Part shown: positions 36,174 to 45,463 of the stretch, piece after piece
How the letters are laid out: every line of letters begins with the position of its first letter
Position numbering within the stretch: position 1 is the first letter of the stretch
Source: an uncultured Dorea sp.
GTDB taxonomy: Bacteria > Bacillota > Clostridia > Lachnospirales > Lachnospiraceae
NCBI GenBank assembly: GCA_945870325.1
Contig: CAMBRQ010000009.1
Span: forward strand, 18,611-82,610
Direction of reading: 5' to 3'
DNA length: 64,000 bases
Notes under the pieces: model-generated
What the model was told of the DNA's origin: nothing
The model's database searches: none
What the model saw: the letters and a program-made list of their open reading frames with translations, nothing else
Translations under genes and position numbers: made by a program

Positions 36174-37883
36174 TTAGAACTTTGCACCCCAGATATTGCA
36201 GAATGGGTCTACCGGATTCACTCCTTTGAATTCAGATCTTCCCATGATTTTCTCAACTACCTGGTCAACCACTTCTTCACTTGGTGTGTACGCATTGATG
36301 AAGGTCTTCAACATCGGCGCATCCACCAGATGATAAGGATTGGCAATAGAGATAAACATTGCCGGCACATCATTGATAAACCACGGTGCATCTGCTGCCA
36401 TCAGGTGTACCCAGTCAATTCTTCTTACAGACTGGTTACTTGCCGTATCGATACATGCAACATAGACAGCAAGATCGAATTTGCTCTTAATATCTTCCAC
36501 TCCGCCTTCAAACATCTCGTAGAAGTCTGGTTTGGTATAATCAAAAAGTGTCACTTCAAATCCTTCTTTTTCCAGTTTTGCCTTCACCTTATCAATGGCG
36601 CCTTCACCGTCCTTGAAGCCTCCGCCGATCCGGTCCTCCAGAAGATACAGACGGATCTTCTTATATTTCTCAGGTGAGATTGGAAGCAGGTTCTGCGTAT
36701 CTTTTACAAGAGTAACGCTCTCATCGGCACACTCTCTTGCCCATTCTTTATGCTCCTTGCAGGAAACATCTGCTAATGCTTCTTCTCCCGGTACAAGTTT
36801 GCCTTCTGCCTTTTTTTCAGGAAGTCCCATGGCTGCTTTCATAGCCAGAATTCTTGTCACCGCTTCATCGACTCTTTCCATCGTCAAGCGTCCATCTGCT
36901 AATGCATCACGGACGAACTGATAATCTTCACGGATATCCTTATTGAACAGGATCATGTCACAGCCGGATGCAAGCGCTGTTGGGATTGCCTCTGAACGCT
37001 TCATCGGCGTATTGAATCCGATCATAGGAGTTGCATCCGTCACGATCATTCCGTTGTATCCTAATTTCCCACGAAGAAGTCCCTGCAGAATCTCTTTGGA
37101 TAAGGTAGCCGGAAGGATCTCTTCGTCTTTCAGTTCCGAGTTGAAATATTTGCTATATGCCGGCTGCATGATGTGTCCGACCATGATAGACAACGTTCCT
37201 GCATCTACTACCTCCTGCCAGATTGCTCCGTAAGTCTTGTCATATTCCTCCACAGACAAGCTATTCACGGTCACTGCCAGATGCTGGTCCCTTTCATCCA
37301 CGCCATCTCCCGGGAAATGCTTCACAGCTGCAGCAACTCCATACTCTTTCAGTCCCTTTAACTGTTCTTTTACAAAACGAATGACCCTGTCCTGATCCGA
37401 ACCAAAGGTACGCACATTCGTAATCGGATTCCTGTAATTCATATCCAGGTCACAGATTGGAGAGAATGCCCAGTTACATCCAACGGCTGCAGCTTCCTTT
37501 CCTGCAACAGCGCCCAGACGGAATGCATTTACCGGATGATCTGTTGCCGCAACTCCCATCGGTCTTGCAAAATAGGTTCCGTCAGCACAGATTCCATTTC
37601 CTCCGGACTCCAGGTTCGCTCCGAACAGCATCGGCACCTTTGAATTCTCCTGCAAGAATCTATGGGTCTTCTGTACATCTGACGCCGGCATCGGACGATA
37701 CAGCATAGCCCCCGGCTGAAACTCCTCCACGAACTCTTTCAAGAATCCTTCTTCAATATTGCCGCCAATCGGACAGAACATCTGACCAATCTTTTCTTCT
37801 GTACTCATAGATGCCAACGTCTCATGAACCCAATTTTCCTTTTCTTCATCCAGGAAAAACGGATTCGCTTTCAAATCTACCAT
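36174..37883 (-). CDS. GH3 glycoside hydrolase (NagZ-like)
   Basis: 569 aa from the ATG at 37883, which follows AGGAGG. The upstream extension to 37988 contains the operator and is rejected. Two-domain GH3 of the N-acetylhexosaminidase branch: KHFPGDGVDERDQH carries the loop with the acid/base dyad region, and the nucleophile Asp is in VTDATPM. The C-terminal alpha/beta sandwich begins near residue 370. First gene of the operon GH3, GH78, GH65, GH65 remnant, MBL, pgmB, GH43 remnant. It may cleave beta-glycosides rather than chitobiose. Confidence 0.88.
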   Translation of the reverse strand: MVDLKANPFFLDEEKENWVHETLASMSTEEKIGQMFCPIGGNIEEGFLKEFVEEFQPGAMLYRPMPASDVQKTHRFLQENSKVPMLFGANLESGGNGICADGTYFARPMGVAATDHPVNAFRLGAVAGKEAAAVGCNWAFSPICDLDMNYRNPITNVRTFGSDQDRVIRFVKEQLKGLKEYGVAAAVKHFPGDGVDERDQHLAVTVNSLSVEEYDKTYGAIWQEVVDAGTLSIMVGHIMQPAYSKYFNSELKDEEILPATLSKEILQGLLRGKLGYNGMIVTDATPMIGFNTPMKRSEAIPTALASGCDMILFNKDIREDYQFVRDALADGRLTMERVDEAVTRILAMKAAMGLPEKKAEGKLVPGEEALADVSCKEHKEWARECADESVTLVKDTQNLLPISPEKYKKIRLYLLEDRIGGGFKDGEGAIDKVKAKLEKEGFEVTLFDYTKPDFYEMFEGGVEDIKSKFDLAVYVACIDTASNQSVRRIDWVHLMAADAPWFINDVPAMFISIANPYHLVDAPMLKTFINAYTPSEEVVDQVVEKIMGRSEFKGVNPVDPFCNIWGAKF

Positions 37884-37980
37884 TTCTTTTTCCTCCTGTT
37901 GTCTTATCGGAATACCCGTAATTGTTACTCCCAGTTTAGGGAAATTCCCATGCAAATACCATGTAGATTCTTTCTGATTA

Positions 37981-37993
37981 CCCGACATATTTT
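37981..37993 (-). promoter_or_regulatory. TGTCGG motif, site M5
   Basis: Minus strand AAAATATGTCGGG, about 100 bp before the GH3 start at 37883 and in the divergent gap with the AraC gene at 38096. Four similar sites lie before other catabolic units (42826, 45219, 54306, 62065). Confidence 0.6.
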
Positions 37994-38095
37994 CAGATGT
38001 TCCCCAAACGTCCTTGCGGGTCTCTTTTTCTTCTGCTATACTTCCGATAAATCAAAGGAACCTGTATTTTATTCATGATTGATAAAGGAGTAATT

Positions 38096-39235
38096 ATGCC
38101 ATACTACATAACCTACGGTGATTTTCAATACCATTTGAAAGAATATTATCAGAGAACCGGAAGCCGGATGCAGTTTCCGGAGATGACGGACTACCTCTAT
38201 TACAAAGGGTTATTATCCGACAAACCGCTGCCAGGGCTGCCTGCCAATAAGATGTATGGTTCCATGTCGGATGAAGAATTTGACAAGGTGATGGATTCCT
38301 TCGTTCTGGCTCTGACCCCGAATACTTCCATAACTTCCAAGGTCGATGAGTCTGTAATCATCCCTCAGACCAGAGATGTATTCGTAATACGCCATCCCAG
38401 ATATACCCGTCCGGCTCCGCATATTCATAATTATTTTGAGATTGATTTTGTTGCCTCGGGACAGTGTACATTTGTCTTTGAAAACGAGAAACGCACCCTG
38501 AAGACAGGAGAATTGTGCATCATTGCTCCGCATTCCAGACATGACCTGACGATTGATGATGAATCCACTGTTTTCTGCATCATGATACGAAAAAGCACCT
38601 TCAATACGACATTTTTTTCGCTCATGTCACAGAAGAATCTGCTGTCCTACTTTTTTAGAACCATTCTGCAAGGGGATTCGCATTCAAACTATCTGATGTT
38701 TTATTCGGAGGATGTGGTCTGGCTGAAGAATATCATAAGAAATGCGATGTCTGAGTGTTACAAACGAGATGCGTTCAGTAATAATAATTGTATCAGTTGG
38801 ATTCATCTGTTCTTCTCCCATCTGATCCGGGATTACAGTAAGACGATCCAGTTCTACAACTATCAGATGGGCACGGACTTTTCGCTGATCCTGCAGTATA
38901 TCCAGCACAACTATCAGTCATTAACACTGGCTTCACTTGCAGAATTCTTCCACTACAGCGAACCGCATCTTAGCACACTGATCAAGCAAAATACGGGATG
39001 CAGTTTTACAACGCTGGTGAAGCAGCTGCGGATGGCAGATGCTGTGTCTTATCTGACGAATACGCAGATGAAGATTAGTGAGATTGCAGAATGTATCGGG
39101 TATAATTCGGCGGATCATTTTTCACGGGTATTTCGGGCGACACATAAGATGTCTCCGCAGGAATACCGGAAGAAACATCAGACGCAGGAGGAATTGTTTA
39201 TGCCGTTTGAGGAGATTAAGGAGGGGAATTGGTAG
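38096..39235 (+). CDS. AraC-family regulator with cupin sensor
   Basis: 379 aa from the ATG at 38096 (AAAGGAG 5 nt upstream). Residues about 100-190 form a cupin (HIHNYFEIDFVASGQCTFVFENEK), and the C-terminal 100 residues are the AraC double HTH ending MSPQEYRKKH. Divergent from the large glycosidase operon, with site M5 between them. It is the leading candidate for the protein that binds the TGTCGG sites. Its TAG stop overlaps the first base of element E3. Confidence 0.88.
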   Translation: MPYYITYGDFQYHLKEYYQRTGSRMQFPEMTDYLYYKGLLSDKPLPGLPANKMYGSMSDEEFDKVMDSFVLALTPNTSITSKVDESVIIPQTRDVFVIRHPRYTRPAPHIHNYFEIDFVASGQCTFVFENEKRTLKTGELCIIAPHSRHDLTIDDESTVFCIMIRKSTFNTTFFSLMSQKNLLSYFFRTILQGDSHSNYLMFYSEDVVWLKNIIRNAMSECYKRDAFSNNNCISWIHLFFSHLIRDYSKTIQFYNYQMGTDFSLILQYIQHNYQSLTLASLAEFFHYSEPHLSTLIKQNTGCSFTTLVKQLRMADAVSYLTNTQMKISEIAECIGYNSADHFSRVFRATHKMSPQEYRKKHQTQEELFMPFEEIKEGNW

Positions 39236-39519
39236 GAATTTGGTTGGGAAGAAGGTTTTTAGAGTGTACGGCGTGTGGAGAAATCGAAGGCTGGCAGCCG
39301 GAGTCCTGCGCTAAGAATATGTAACAGAGCAAGAGACAGAAATATCGTAACCGGACTGATTCAATCAATCATCTTGATGATGATTGCTTTCAGCAGTCCT
39401 CTCAACTTTGACTTGTGGTCAAAGTTTCGTACGGTATTTCTGTCTCTTGCTCTGTAACATATTCTAGTGCTTGTCCTACGGTTGCCAGCCTTCGATTCCT
39501 CCACACACCTGACGTTTCT
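39234..39519 (+). ncRNA. Large forked-hairpin element, copy E3
   Basis: 286 nt. Left end AGGAATTTGG overlaps the TAG of the AraC gene, then GTGTACGGC (39264-39272); right end CCTGACGTTTCT (39508-39519). Outer stem of about 28 bp (39273-39300 with 39479-39506). Inner stem of 36 bp (39314-39349 with 39430-39465) has one mismatch and one G-U. Tip: a hairpin with GGACTG/CAGTCC outer helix and asymmetric loop ATTCAAT/CTTTCAG, then a 9-bp hairpin closing TTGTG (39404-39426). Same plan as E1 and E2. Confidence 0.7.
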
Positions 39520-39669
39520 AATGGGCGGTCTTTCTCAACGAGTAGGATTCCGGCGTGAGGCGTAATGAGAGATTATTGGAGTGGTAACATGTTTCTTTTG
39601 GTATTGTTTTGTACAATTCAATACTCTTTTTGCATCTTTCCTTACGAACTTTTGGTTCTAATTTTTTTA

Positions 39670-41160
39670 TTATGCAATTGTAAAAGACGCAAAGTCTACC
39701 TCGCCGTCTGTTACTTTTATGTATAATGCATGTGTTTCTTCTACTTTTGTTAGTTTTCCTGTTACTTTGATCCATGTATCGGAATCGCAGTTTACAACTG
39801 CAATCTGTTCTCCGTCTGGTCTATCCAGCAGCGCCTGAACGGTGCCTGTTCCACGAAGTTCCAAAGTAATATTCTTCTCATCTCCGTCAAATGCGAGATA
39901 CTTGAATTCAGCTACTGCGCCTTCCTGAAGATTGGCGATGAAAGGCTTTAATCCCTTTTCGTAATCCGGATTCTCCTCTTCTGTAATATATGGCATTTCC
40001 GGCGGAAGTGTCGGAACGGTCTCACCTGGTCCAGGTTCTACTACATGTCCGACTTTTGTGCGGTCTTTTTCGGTAAGGTGGCATGCGATATAAGACTGAT
40101 AGGTATTCTTTGCAGGAAGCGGTCCACCATTCAAGCCGCAGCTTGTAATCTCAATCTGTGCGATCGTACCATCCTCTGCGATATGAACTTTATCTGCGCA
40201 TCCTTGTCTGGAGAATCCGGTGCCGTGAGTCTGACGATGCCAGAAGATGTAAGTCTCTTCCCCAATCTCCACAAGTCCGCCATGATTGTTTCCGGTATAG
40301 TTCACTGCAAGTTCATTTCCTCGATATCCCAAATCTCCGTTAGATACAATAACTCCTTTATATTCAAACGGTCCCTCAGGCGTTTTTGCCATACCATAGC
40401 ACAGTTCGTTCCCTTGCAGACTGGAATATACGAAATAGTACCAGTCACCAATCTTTCGTATGCTGGATGCCTCGAAGAACGGGTGAGCTTCATATGCCGT
40501 TCCTTTCGCAGTATCCGGACCATTTGCCACACATACCGGATCACTAATGATGGTATGCATGTCATCGGCAAGTCTCACCATCATAGATCCAGGGAAGATG
40601 ACACCTTCCATCCCTGGGAAACGGAATACCGGCGCAAATCCGTAATATAAGTAATTACCGCTTTCTTCACTGAGAATTGCCGGATCAAACCATCTTCCCA
40701 CATCCGGGATTTCTCCATCTGCATTCCTTACATAATCCAGGAATTCGTAAGGACCTGCCGGAGTATCGCTTACAGCCACAGAAATCACATTGGTAAAATC
40801 TAGCGAATAATACAAATAATATCTGCCGTCCGGTCCCTTTGCTATATCCGGTGCATATAACAGATGTGGATTCTCCGGAGTGCAAAACGGCATGTCGATC
40901 TTCGGAAGCACCCCGTCGTAATCAGCCCCATTCAGCGGGTCCTGATCCTTTCTATAACTAATACCTTCGCATCTCCAATTCCCAAGATCATCTACAGGCG
41001 CGCTCCATACTACATAGTCTCCTTCACAGAACGACACACCATTCCTGCTGTCATGGCTTCCAAATATATACACCCTTCCATCAAATACATGCGGTTCTCC
41101 ATCCGGCACAAATTCCCATGACGGAAGATATGGGTTCAAACCTAATGTTTTTGTCTTCAT
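39670..41160 (-). CDS. GH43 glycoside hydrolase with C-terminal CBM6-like domain
   Basis: 496 aa. Five-bladed propeller in residues about 1-340 starting NPYLPSWEFVPDGEPHVF (catalytic base Asp), with the acid Glu in AYEAHPFFEAS. The last 120 residues are a beta-sandwich of the CBM6 type (EGAVAEFKYLAFDG..). Such enzymes release arabinose or xylose. No signal peptide. It lies downstream of the GPH symporter gene, separated by a strong hairpin. The 39520-39669 stretch holds nothing I can support. Confidence 0.88.
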   Translation of the reverse strand: MKTKTLGLNPYLPSWEFVPDGEPHVFDGRVYIFGSHDSRNGVSFCEGDYVVWSAPVDDLGNWRCEGISYRKDQDPLNGADYDGVLPKIDMPFCTPENPHLLYAPDIAKGPDGRYYLYYSLDFTNVISVAVSDTPAGPYEFLDYVRNADGEIPDVGRWFDPAILSEESGNYLYYGFAPVFRFPGMEGVIFPGSMMVRLADDMHTIISDPVCVANGPDTAKGTAYEAHPFFEASSIRKIGDWYYFVYSSLQGNELCYGMAKTPEGPFEYKGVIVSNGDLGYRGNELAVNYTGNNHGGLVEIGEETYIFWHRQTHGTGFSRQGCADKVHIAEDGTIAQIEITSCGLNGGPLPAKNTYQSYIACHLTEKDRTKVGHVVEPGPGETVPTLPPEMPYITEEENPDYEKGLKPFIANLQEGAVAEFKYLAFDGDEKNITLELRGTGTVQALLDRPDGEQIAVVNCDSDTWIKVTGKLTKVEETHALYIKVTDGEVDFASFTIA

Positions 41161-41218
41161 ACACCTACTCCTATCATAATCATTGCTCCTATAATTTCTC
41201 CGATAAGTATACAGAGAC

Positions 41219-41255
41219 GTGAAAAGGAGAAGTTACCCCTAACTTCCCCTTTCAC
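41219..41255. other. Intercistronic hairpin between symporter and GH43 genes
   Basis: A strong stem of about 16 bp with one mismatch (GTGAAAAGG..GAAGTTA against TAACTTC..CCTTTCAC), 16 bp after the symporter stop. No T run follows on the minus strand, so it may set transcript stability or partial read-through. Confidence 0.55.
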
Positions 41256-41270
41256 CACTCAAACTATATC

Positions 41271-42743
41271 TTATTCTTCTACTGTCTCCGCCATATCATG
41301 CTCTGCCTTCATCTTTGCTTTCATCTCAGCAATTGCCGGGAAGTACTTCTTCAATGGATAGAATACCATAATGACCAAGATTAAAGCAGACACAATTGCA
41401 GGTATCATAAAACGTACCAGGTTTGTACCTGTAAGTGCCATCTCAGACTGTCCTAATGGTCCAAGCTGAGCGTCGAATCCGCAGATTGCCAGTACTGCCA
41501 GCATACCTGAGTTAACAACTGTATTACCACATTTCTGTGCGAATCCCTTTACAGAAGACACAATTCCATTCAACTGTTTGCCTTCTTTCAACATAATAAA
41601 ATCAATCGTATCATTTACAAGTACATTCACCAGAGCATTTACCATCGCTCCTACTGCTGTCGCAACAAATGACAGGATACAGCAGTACATAAAGTTCAGT
41701 TTTCCAGTAAAGAACAGAACAACATAACAGATAATGGTCAATAACTGAGAAACAATGATTGCCTTATATCCGGTCTTTAATTTCTTCAGCAAAATTGGCA
41801 TTAATACCATCATAGAGATCAACGCTCCAACAGAGATGAAGCCCATGTAAGTGGAGATGGTTCCGCCGATGGTTCCACCAATCAATTTGCCAGCTGCAGC
41901 CTCATCTAATGTTGCCAGTTTCGCCATATCAATTCTTCCAGGTGCCAGGATATACTGTGCATAATATACGGAAGATGTAAACATGAATCCGTAGGAAATA
42001 GCCGCCAGACACCAGCAGAGCATAACCGGCCAGATCTCCTTATGACGGAATACATAGATCAACTGTTTCAAGCCCCCGTTCTCATCTTTTGGAGCCACAT
42101 AACGCTCTTCGGATGTCTTATACAATCCCCAGAAAAAAACACATGCAAATACTGCGTAGAAACACATAATATTACGATAACTTCCGAAAATCTGCACCAA
42201 CTGTGTAGAGAAGGTAGAAGCAACTGTAAATGCCAGTGCACATACAGCAGCGCCTTTCGCAACGACATCGTTACGTTCCTGATCGTCCAGTGTCATTGCC
42301 GGCAGGATCGCCATCTGAGGCATGGTATACGCCGTTACACACATACCATATACCATATACGTAATGCAGACATAGACGCATTTTGCCATAGGACTTCCCT
42401 GAATGAATCCCGGATTGCTAAACAGCAGGAACATATCCACAAGCAGGAAGATAGGGGTAAATAAAAACCAGGTACGATAACGTCCCCATCTTGGATTATA
42501 AGAATCACAGATAACGCCCATTAATGGATCATTGATCGCATCCCATAAAGAACAGATCAACAGAATGATTGATAATTGAGCGGCAGTAATGCCGATCTCT
42601 TCCTGTACGTACAGGGAAAAGTAAGTAGCAATCGTTGCAGCAATCGCCATTGCAGTACCATTAACAGAAGTTGCATGGAACCATACAAATGCATTGCTGA
42701 GTTTGCCCTTTTTAGCCGTTTGGTTTGTTGGTTGTTTTGCCAT
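41271..42743 (-). CDS. GPH-family glycoside/pentoside/hexuronide:cation symporter
   Basis: 490 aa, twelve predicted membrane helices. Sugar-cation symporter of the MelB/XylP type with typical DAINDPLMG (residues about 60-75) and RWGRYRTWFLF motifs. Site M1 precedes it. As the only sugar importer seen in the catabolic region, it is the likely entry route for short glycosides handled by the cytosolic GH78, GH3, GH2 and GH43 enzymes. Confidence 0.92.
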   Translation of the reverse strand: MAKQPTNQTAKKGKLSNAFVWFHATSVNGTAMAIAATIATYFSLYVQEEIGITAAQLSIILLICSLWDAINDPLMGVICDSYNPRWGRYRTWFLFTPIFLLVDMFLLFSNPGFIQGSPMAKCVYVCITYMVYGMCVTAYTMPQMAILPAMTLDDQERNDVVAKGAAVCALAFTVASTFSTQLVQIFGSYRNIMCFYAVFACVFFWGLYKTSEERYVAPKDENGGLKQLIYVFRHKEIWPVMLCWCLAAISYGFMFTSSVYYAQYILAPGRIDMAKLATLDEAAAGKLIGGTIGGTISTYMGFISVGALISMMVLMPILLKKLKTGYKAIIVSQLLTIICYVVLFFTGKLNFMYCCILSFVATAVGAMVNALVNVLVNDTIDFIMLKEGKQLNGIVSSVKGFAQKCGNTVVNSGMLAVLAICGFDAQLGPLGQSEMALTGTNLVRFMIPAIVSALILVIMVFYPLKKYFPAIAEMKAKMKAEHDMAETVEE

Positions 42744-42825
42744 TCTCTCTCTCCTTTTTGGCTCTTTAGTTTATATACTAATTTTATCTTTGGGTGTTCC
42801 AACAAGCCATGTTATATCATTCTGT

Positions 42826-42842
42826 AAATCCGACATTTTTTA
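42826..42842 (-). promoter_or_regulatory. TGTCGG motif, site M1
   Basis: Minus strand AAAAAATGTCGGATTT, about 85 bp before the symporter start. Further down on the same strand are TTGGAA and AGTATA 17 bp apart, a plausible core promoter. Confidence 0.6.
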
Positions 42843-42893
42843 ACGCTGTCTCTGCATAGGAAAATGCCTGCAGAACCTGCCATTGACAACGCG

Positions 42894-42933
42894 AAAAGAA
42901 CGTCTTGCGATCTTCCTGCAAAACGTTCTTTTT
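42894..42933 (-). terminator. Terminator of the GH3 gene at 42942
   Basis: AAAAGAACGT/ACGTTCTTTT 10-bp inverted repeat just after the stop codon, with T residues inside and after the stem on the minus strand. Confidence 0.65.
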
Positions 42934-42941
42934 GCATCTAT

Positions 42942-45110
42942 CTAAGAGAGGGCTAACTCTTCGACAATCGTATCTTGTACATTGCCGCCTACGTATACTT
43001 TCAGTTTTCCTTCATAAGGAATCCTGTTCATCTCCCAGTCATAATACTCAAGATTGTCATTTGTAATCTTTAACTCTACCTGCTTCGCCTCGCCTGGCTC
43101 CAATGCAATCTTCGTAAAGGATTTTAATTCCCGTACCGGGCGTACACGCTTCGCATATGGCATCTGTGTGTAGCACTGTACGATTTCCTCTCCGGCTCTT
43201 TCCCCAGTATTGCGAACCGTTACAATCACATGAACTCCGTCTTCGTCTTTTTCAAATTTCAGATCTTCATATGCATAAGTCGTATAGGATAATCCATAAC
43301 CAAATGGATACAATGGGTCCACCGGAGCATCCAGATACTTGGATGTAAACTTGGACTTTCCGCCAGGTCTTCCGGTGTTCATATGCGCATAATACATCGG
43401 ACACTGACCAACTGTTGCTGGGAACGTAGTCGTAAGCTTGCCTGAAGGATTCACATCACCATACAGTACATTCAAAATCGCATTCCCTGCTTCTATCCCA
43501 AGATGCCATGCTTCTATGATAGCAGACGCCATCTGGTCAAGTTCCGGGATAGCAAGTGGTCTTCCGTTCAATAAGACAGCTACCACAGGCTTACTCGTTG
43601 CCTGTAAGTTTCTGACAAGCGCCAGATCTTCCGAATGTAGAGTAATATCCGCCCGGCTTGCCGCTTCTCCGCTTTCTTCCTTCCTCTCACCAATCACCGC
43701 CACCAGAATATCCGATTCTGAAGCAATTTCCAGCAGATTCGAGCCATCTGTACTATATTGATAGGAAATTCCCCTCGCTTTCAATGCTTCTACAATACTG
43801 ACACAATCATCCGGATTGGCTCCGATCGCCCATGCGCCGGTCATCTGTCCCTTATCCGCTGCCAGTGCGCCAAAGATTCCCACCTTTGCATCAGATTTTA
43901 AAGGCAGAAGATTCTCCTCATTCTTTAACAGAACGATAGACTTCTCTGCGGCTTCCAGCGCAATCGCACGGTACTCTTCTTTTAGCATTGTCTGCTGTTC
44001 TCTCTCCTCATTCGTCCGATATGGCCGGTCAAATAGACCCAGTTCAAACTTGATCCGAAGGACGTCATCCACAGCCTCATCCAATACACTTTCTTCCACT
44101 TCTCCGTTTTCTACCAGTTCTTTCAGACATTCGATATAGGAATTAGAAGACATATCCATATCCATTCCGGCAAGAATTGCCTGTCTGGATGCATCTCTCT
44201 TATCTTCTGCAATTCCGTGGTTCACACACTCAGCAATGGCGTTCGAATCACTGACTACCAGCCCATCGAATCCCCATTTTCCGCGCAGGATATCACGAAG
44301 CAACCAGGAATTCACGGTACATGGGATTCCATTTATATCGTTAAATGCAGGCATGATTGCTCTTACCCCGGCATCAATGCAGGCTTTATATGGCGGCAGA
44401 TATTCTTCCCATAGTCTTTGCATGGACATATCCACCCGGTTATAATCTCTTCCCGCTTCCCCGGCACCATATGCCGCAAAATGCTTCAGGCACGCTGCCA
44501 TGGCATCTTCTTTCGACAGATCATCTCCCTGGAATCCTTTTACTTTCGAGACACCATAAACACTGTTCAGCAGCACATCCTCGCCCGCTCCTTCACTGAC
44601 ACGTCCCCATCTTGCATCCTTCGCCACATCTACCATCGGGGCAAATGTCATATGTACACCGGCAGCAGTCGCTTCTTTTGCTGCGATTCTTGCCGTCTTC
44701 TCCCAAAGTCCAGGCTCCCATGCACAACTTTCTGCCAGTGGAATCGGCGTCACGGTCCGAAATCCATGAATGACATCATATCCAAAAAGAAGCGGAATCC
44801 CAAGCCGCGTCTCTTCCACTGCTATCTTCTGCAGACGATTCGCCGTCCCTGCATCTCCAATTCCATTGTAGGAACCGATTCTTCCTGCTCTTAAGTCCTC
44901 TTCATGGAAATCCTGCTCAGCAGTTCCCATCAACCTCTCAAACTCCTCCTGAGAGATTCTGCCGTCAAACATCATATTCAGCAGTTCTTCAAAACTAACC
45001 TCGAACGCTCCGACTAAGGATGGACCACACTGCTGTAACTGCCCGATCTTCTCTTCTAACGTCATCTTCTCCCGAAGTTCTTTGATCTGCTTTTCATAAT
45101 TTTTCTTCAT
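42942..45110 (-). CDS. GH3 beta-glucosidase
   Basis: 722 aa from the ATG at 45110 (AGGAGG 4 nt upstream). Three-domain GH3: barrel with KHFAAYGAGEAGRDYN and nucleophile Asp in VVSDSNAI (about residue 287), alpha/beta sandwich, and a C-terminal fibronectin III-like domain (YPFGYGLSYTTY, GEEIVQCY). Similar to BglX but without a signal peptide, so cytosolic. Single-gene unit with site M2 upstream and its own terminator. Confidence 0.92.
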   Translation of the reverse strand: MKKNYEKQIKELREKMTLEEKIGQLQQCGPSLVGAFEVSFEELLNMMFDGRISQEEFERLMGTAEQDFHEEDLRAGRIGSYNGIGDAGTANRLQKIAVEETRLGIPLLFGYDVIHGFRTVTPIPLAESCAWEPGLWEKTARIAAKEATAAGVHMTFAPMVDVAKDARWGRVSEGAGEDVLLNSVYGVSKVKGFQGDDLSKEDAMAACLKHFAAYGAGEAGRDYNRVDMSMQRLWEEYLPPYKACIDAGVRAIMPAFNDINGIPCTVNSWLLRDILRGKWGFDGLVVSDSNAIAECVNHGIAEDKRDASRQAILAGMDMDMSSNSYIECLKELVENGEVEESVLDEAVDDVLRIKFELGLFDRPYRTNEEREQQTMLKEEYRAIALEAAEKSIVLLKNEENLLPLKSDAKVGIFGALAADKGQMTGAWAIGANPDDCVSIVEALKARGISYQYSTDGSNLLEIASESDILVAVIGERKEESGEAASRADITLHSEDLALVRNLQATSKPVVAVLLNGRPLAIPELDQMASAIIEAWHLGIEAGNAILNVLYGDVNPSGKLTTTFPATVGQCPMYYAHMNTGRPGGKSKFTSKYLDAPVDPLYPFGYGLSYTTYAYEDLKFEKDEDGVHVIVTVRNTGERAGEEIVQCYTQMPYAKRVRPVRELKSFTKIALEPGEAKQVELKITNDNLEYYDWEMNRIPYEGKLKVYVGGNVQDTIVEELALS

Positions 45111-45218
45111 GTTGCCTCCTAATGAATCAATATTTTCTATCATTATCCGTTGTCACACACTATAGTATTCATTTTAACTCATTGTGGCGCCTAAGAATAT
45201 GTACTATCATTTCAAAAA

Positions 45219-45231
45219 TCCGACATTTTTT
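45219..45231 (-). promoter_or_regulatory. TGTCGG motif, site M2
   Basis: Minus strand AAAAAATGTCGGA, about 110 bp before the GH3 start at 45110. The remaining 45232-45405 sequence holds two short hairpins (GGCAT/ATGCC and CTGCCAAA/TTTGGCAG) and no gene. Confidence 0.6.
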
Positions 45232-45405
45232 CATCCTGTTTAACACTTATTTTCCCCTGTCCTGAGAACCCCACTATCCGCCTGTGGAACCTGCCGCCGG
45301 CATTCTCCTCGGGATGCCTGACAACATACAGTACATACTGCCAAAAGTTCCTCTTAGATTCTTTGGCAGCAAAAATTCATAAAATATGCCGGAAAGTTAT
45401 TGACT

Positions 45406-45441
45406 GTAAACATGGTTTATACTGTACGCTTCCTCTATAAT
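45406..45441 (+). promoter_or_regulatory. MerR gene promoter with dyad
   Basis: Imperfect dyad GTAAAC-ATG-GTTTATAC (45406-45422) upstream of TATAAT (45436-45441), 22 bp before the ATG. A dyad set close to the -10 box is what MerR proteins bind, so autoregulation is likely. Confidence 0.55.
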
Positions 45442-45463
45442 AATTATATAAGGAGGCGGACTT

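Noticed and set aside
37884..37988. N-terminal extension of the GH3 gene
   Set aside because: Covers the operator site M5 and has no ribosome binding site; AGGAGG precedes the ATG at 37883.
15424..39519. E elements as CRISPR, tRNA cluster, group II intron or ordinary MITE
   Set aside because: No repeat-spacer array, no tRNA fold, no intron domain V signature, and no terminal sequence shared along the arms as a copied MITE would have.
39518..39775. 85-codon minus-strand frame after E3
   Set aside because: Overlaps the end of the GH43 gene in another frame, is rich in Arg/Lys/Asn/Ser without any motif, and lacks a convincing start.
45187..45201. CTAAGAATATGTA matches 13 nt of the E3 inner stem
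   Set aside because: No partner arm, conserved ends or tip hairpins are present nearby; probably chance.
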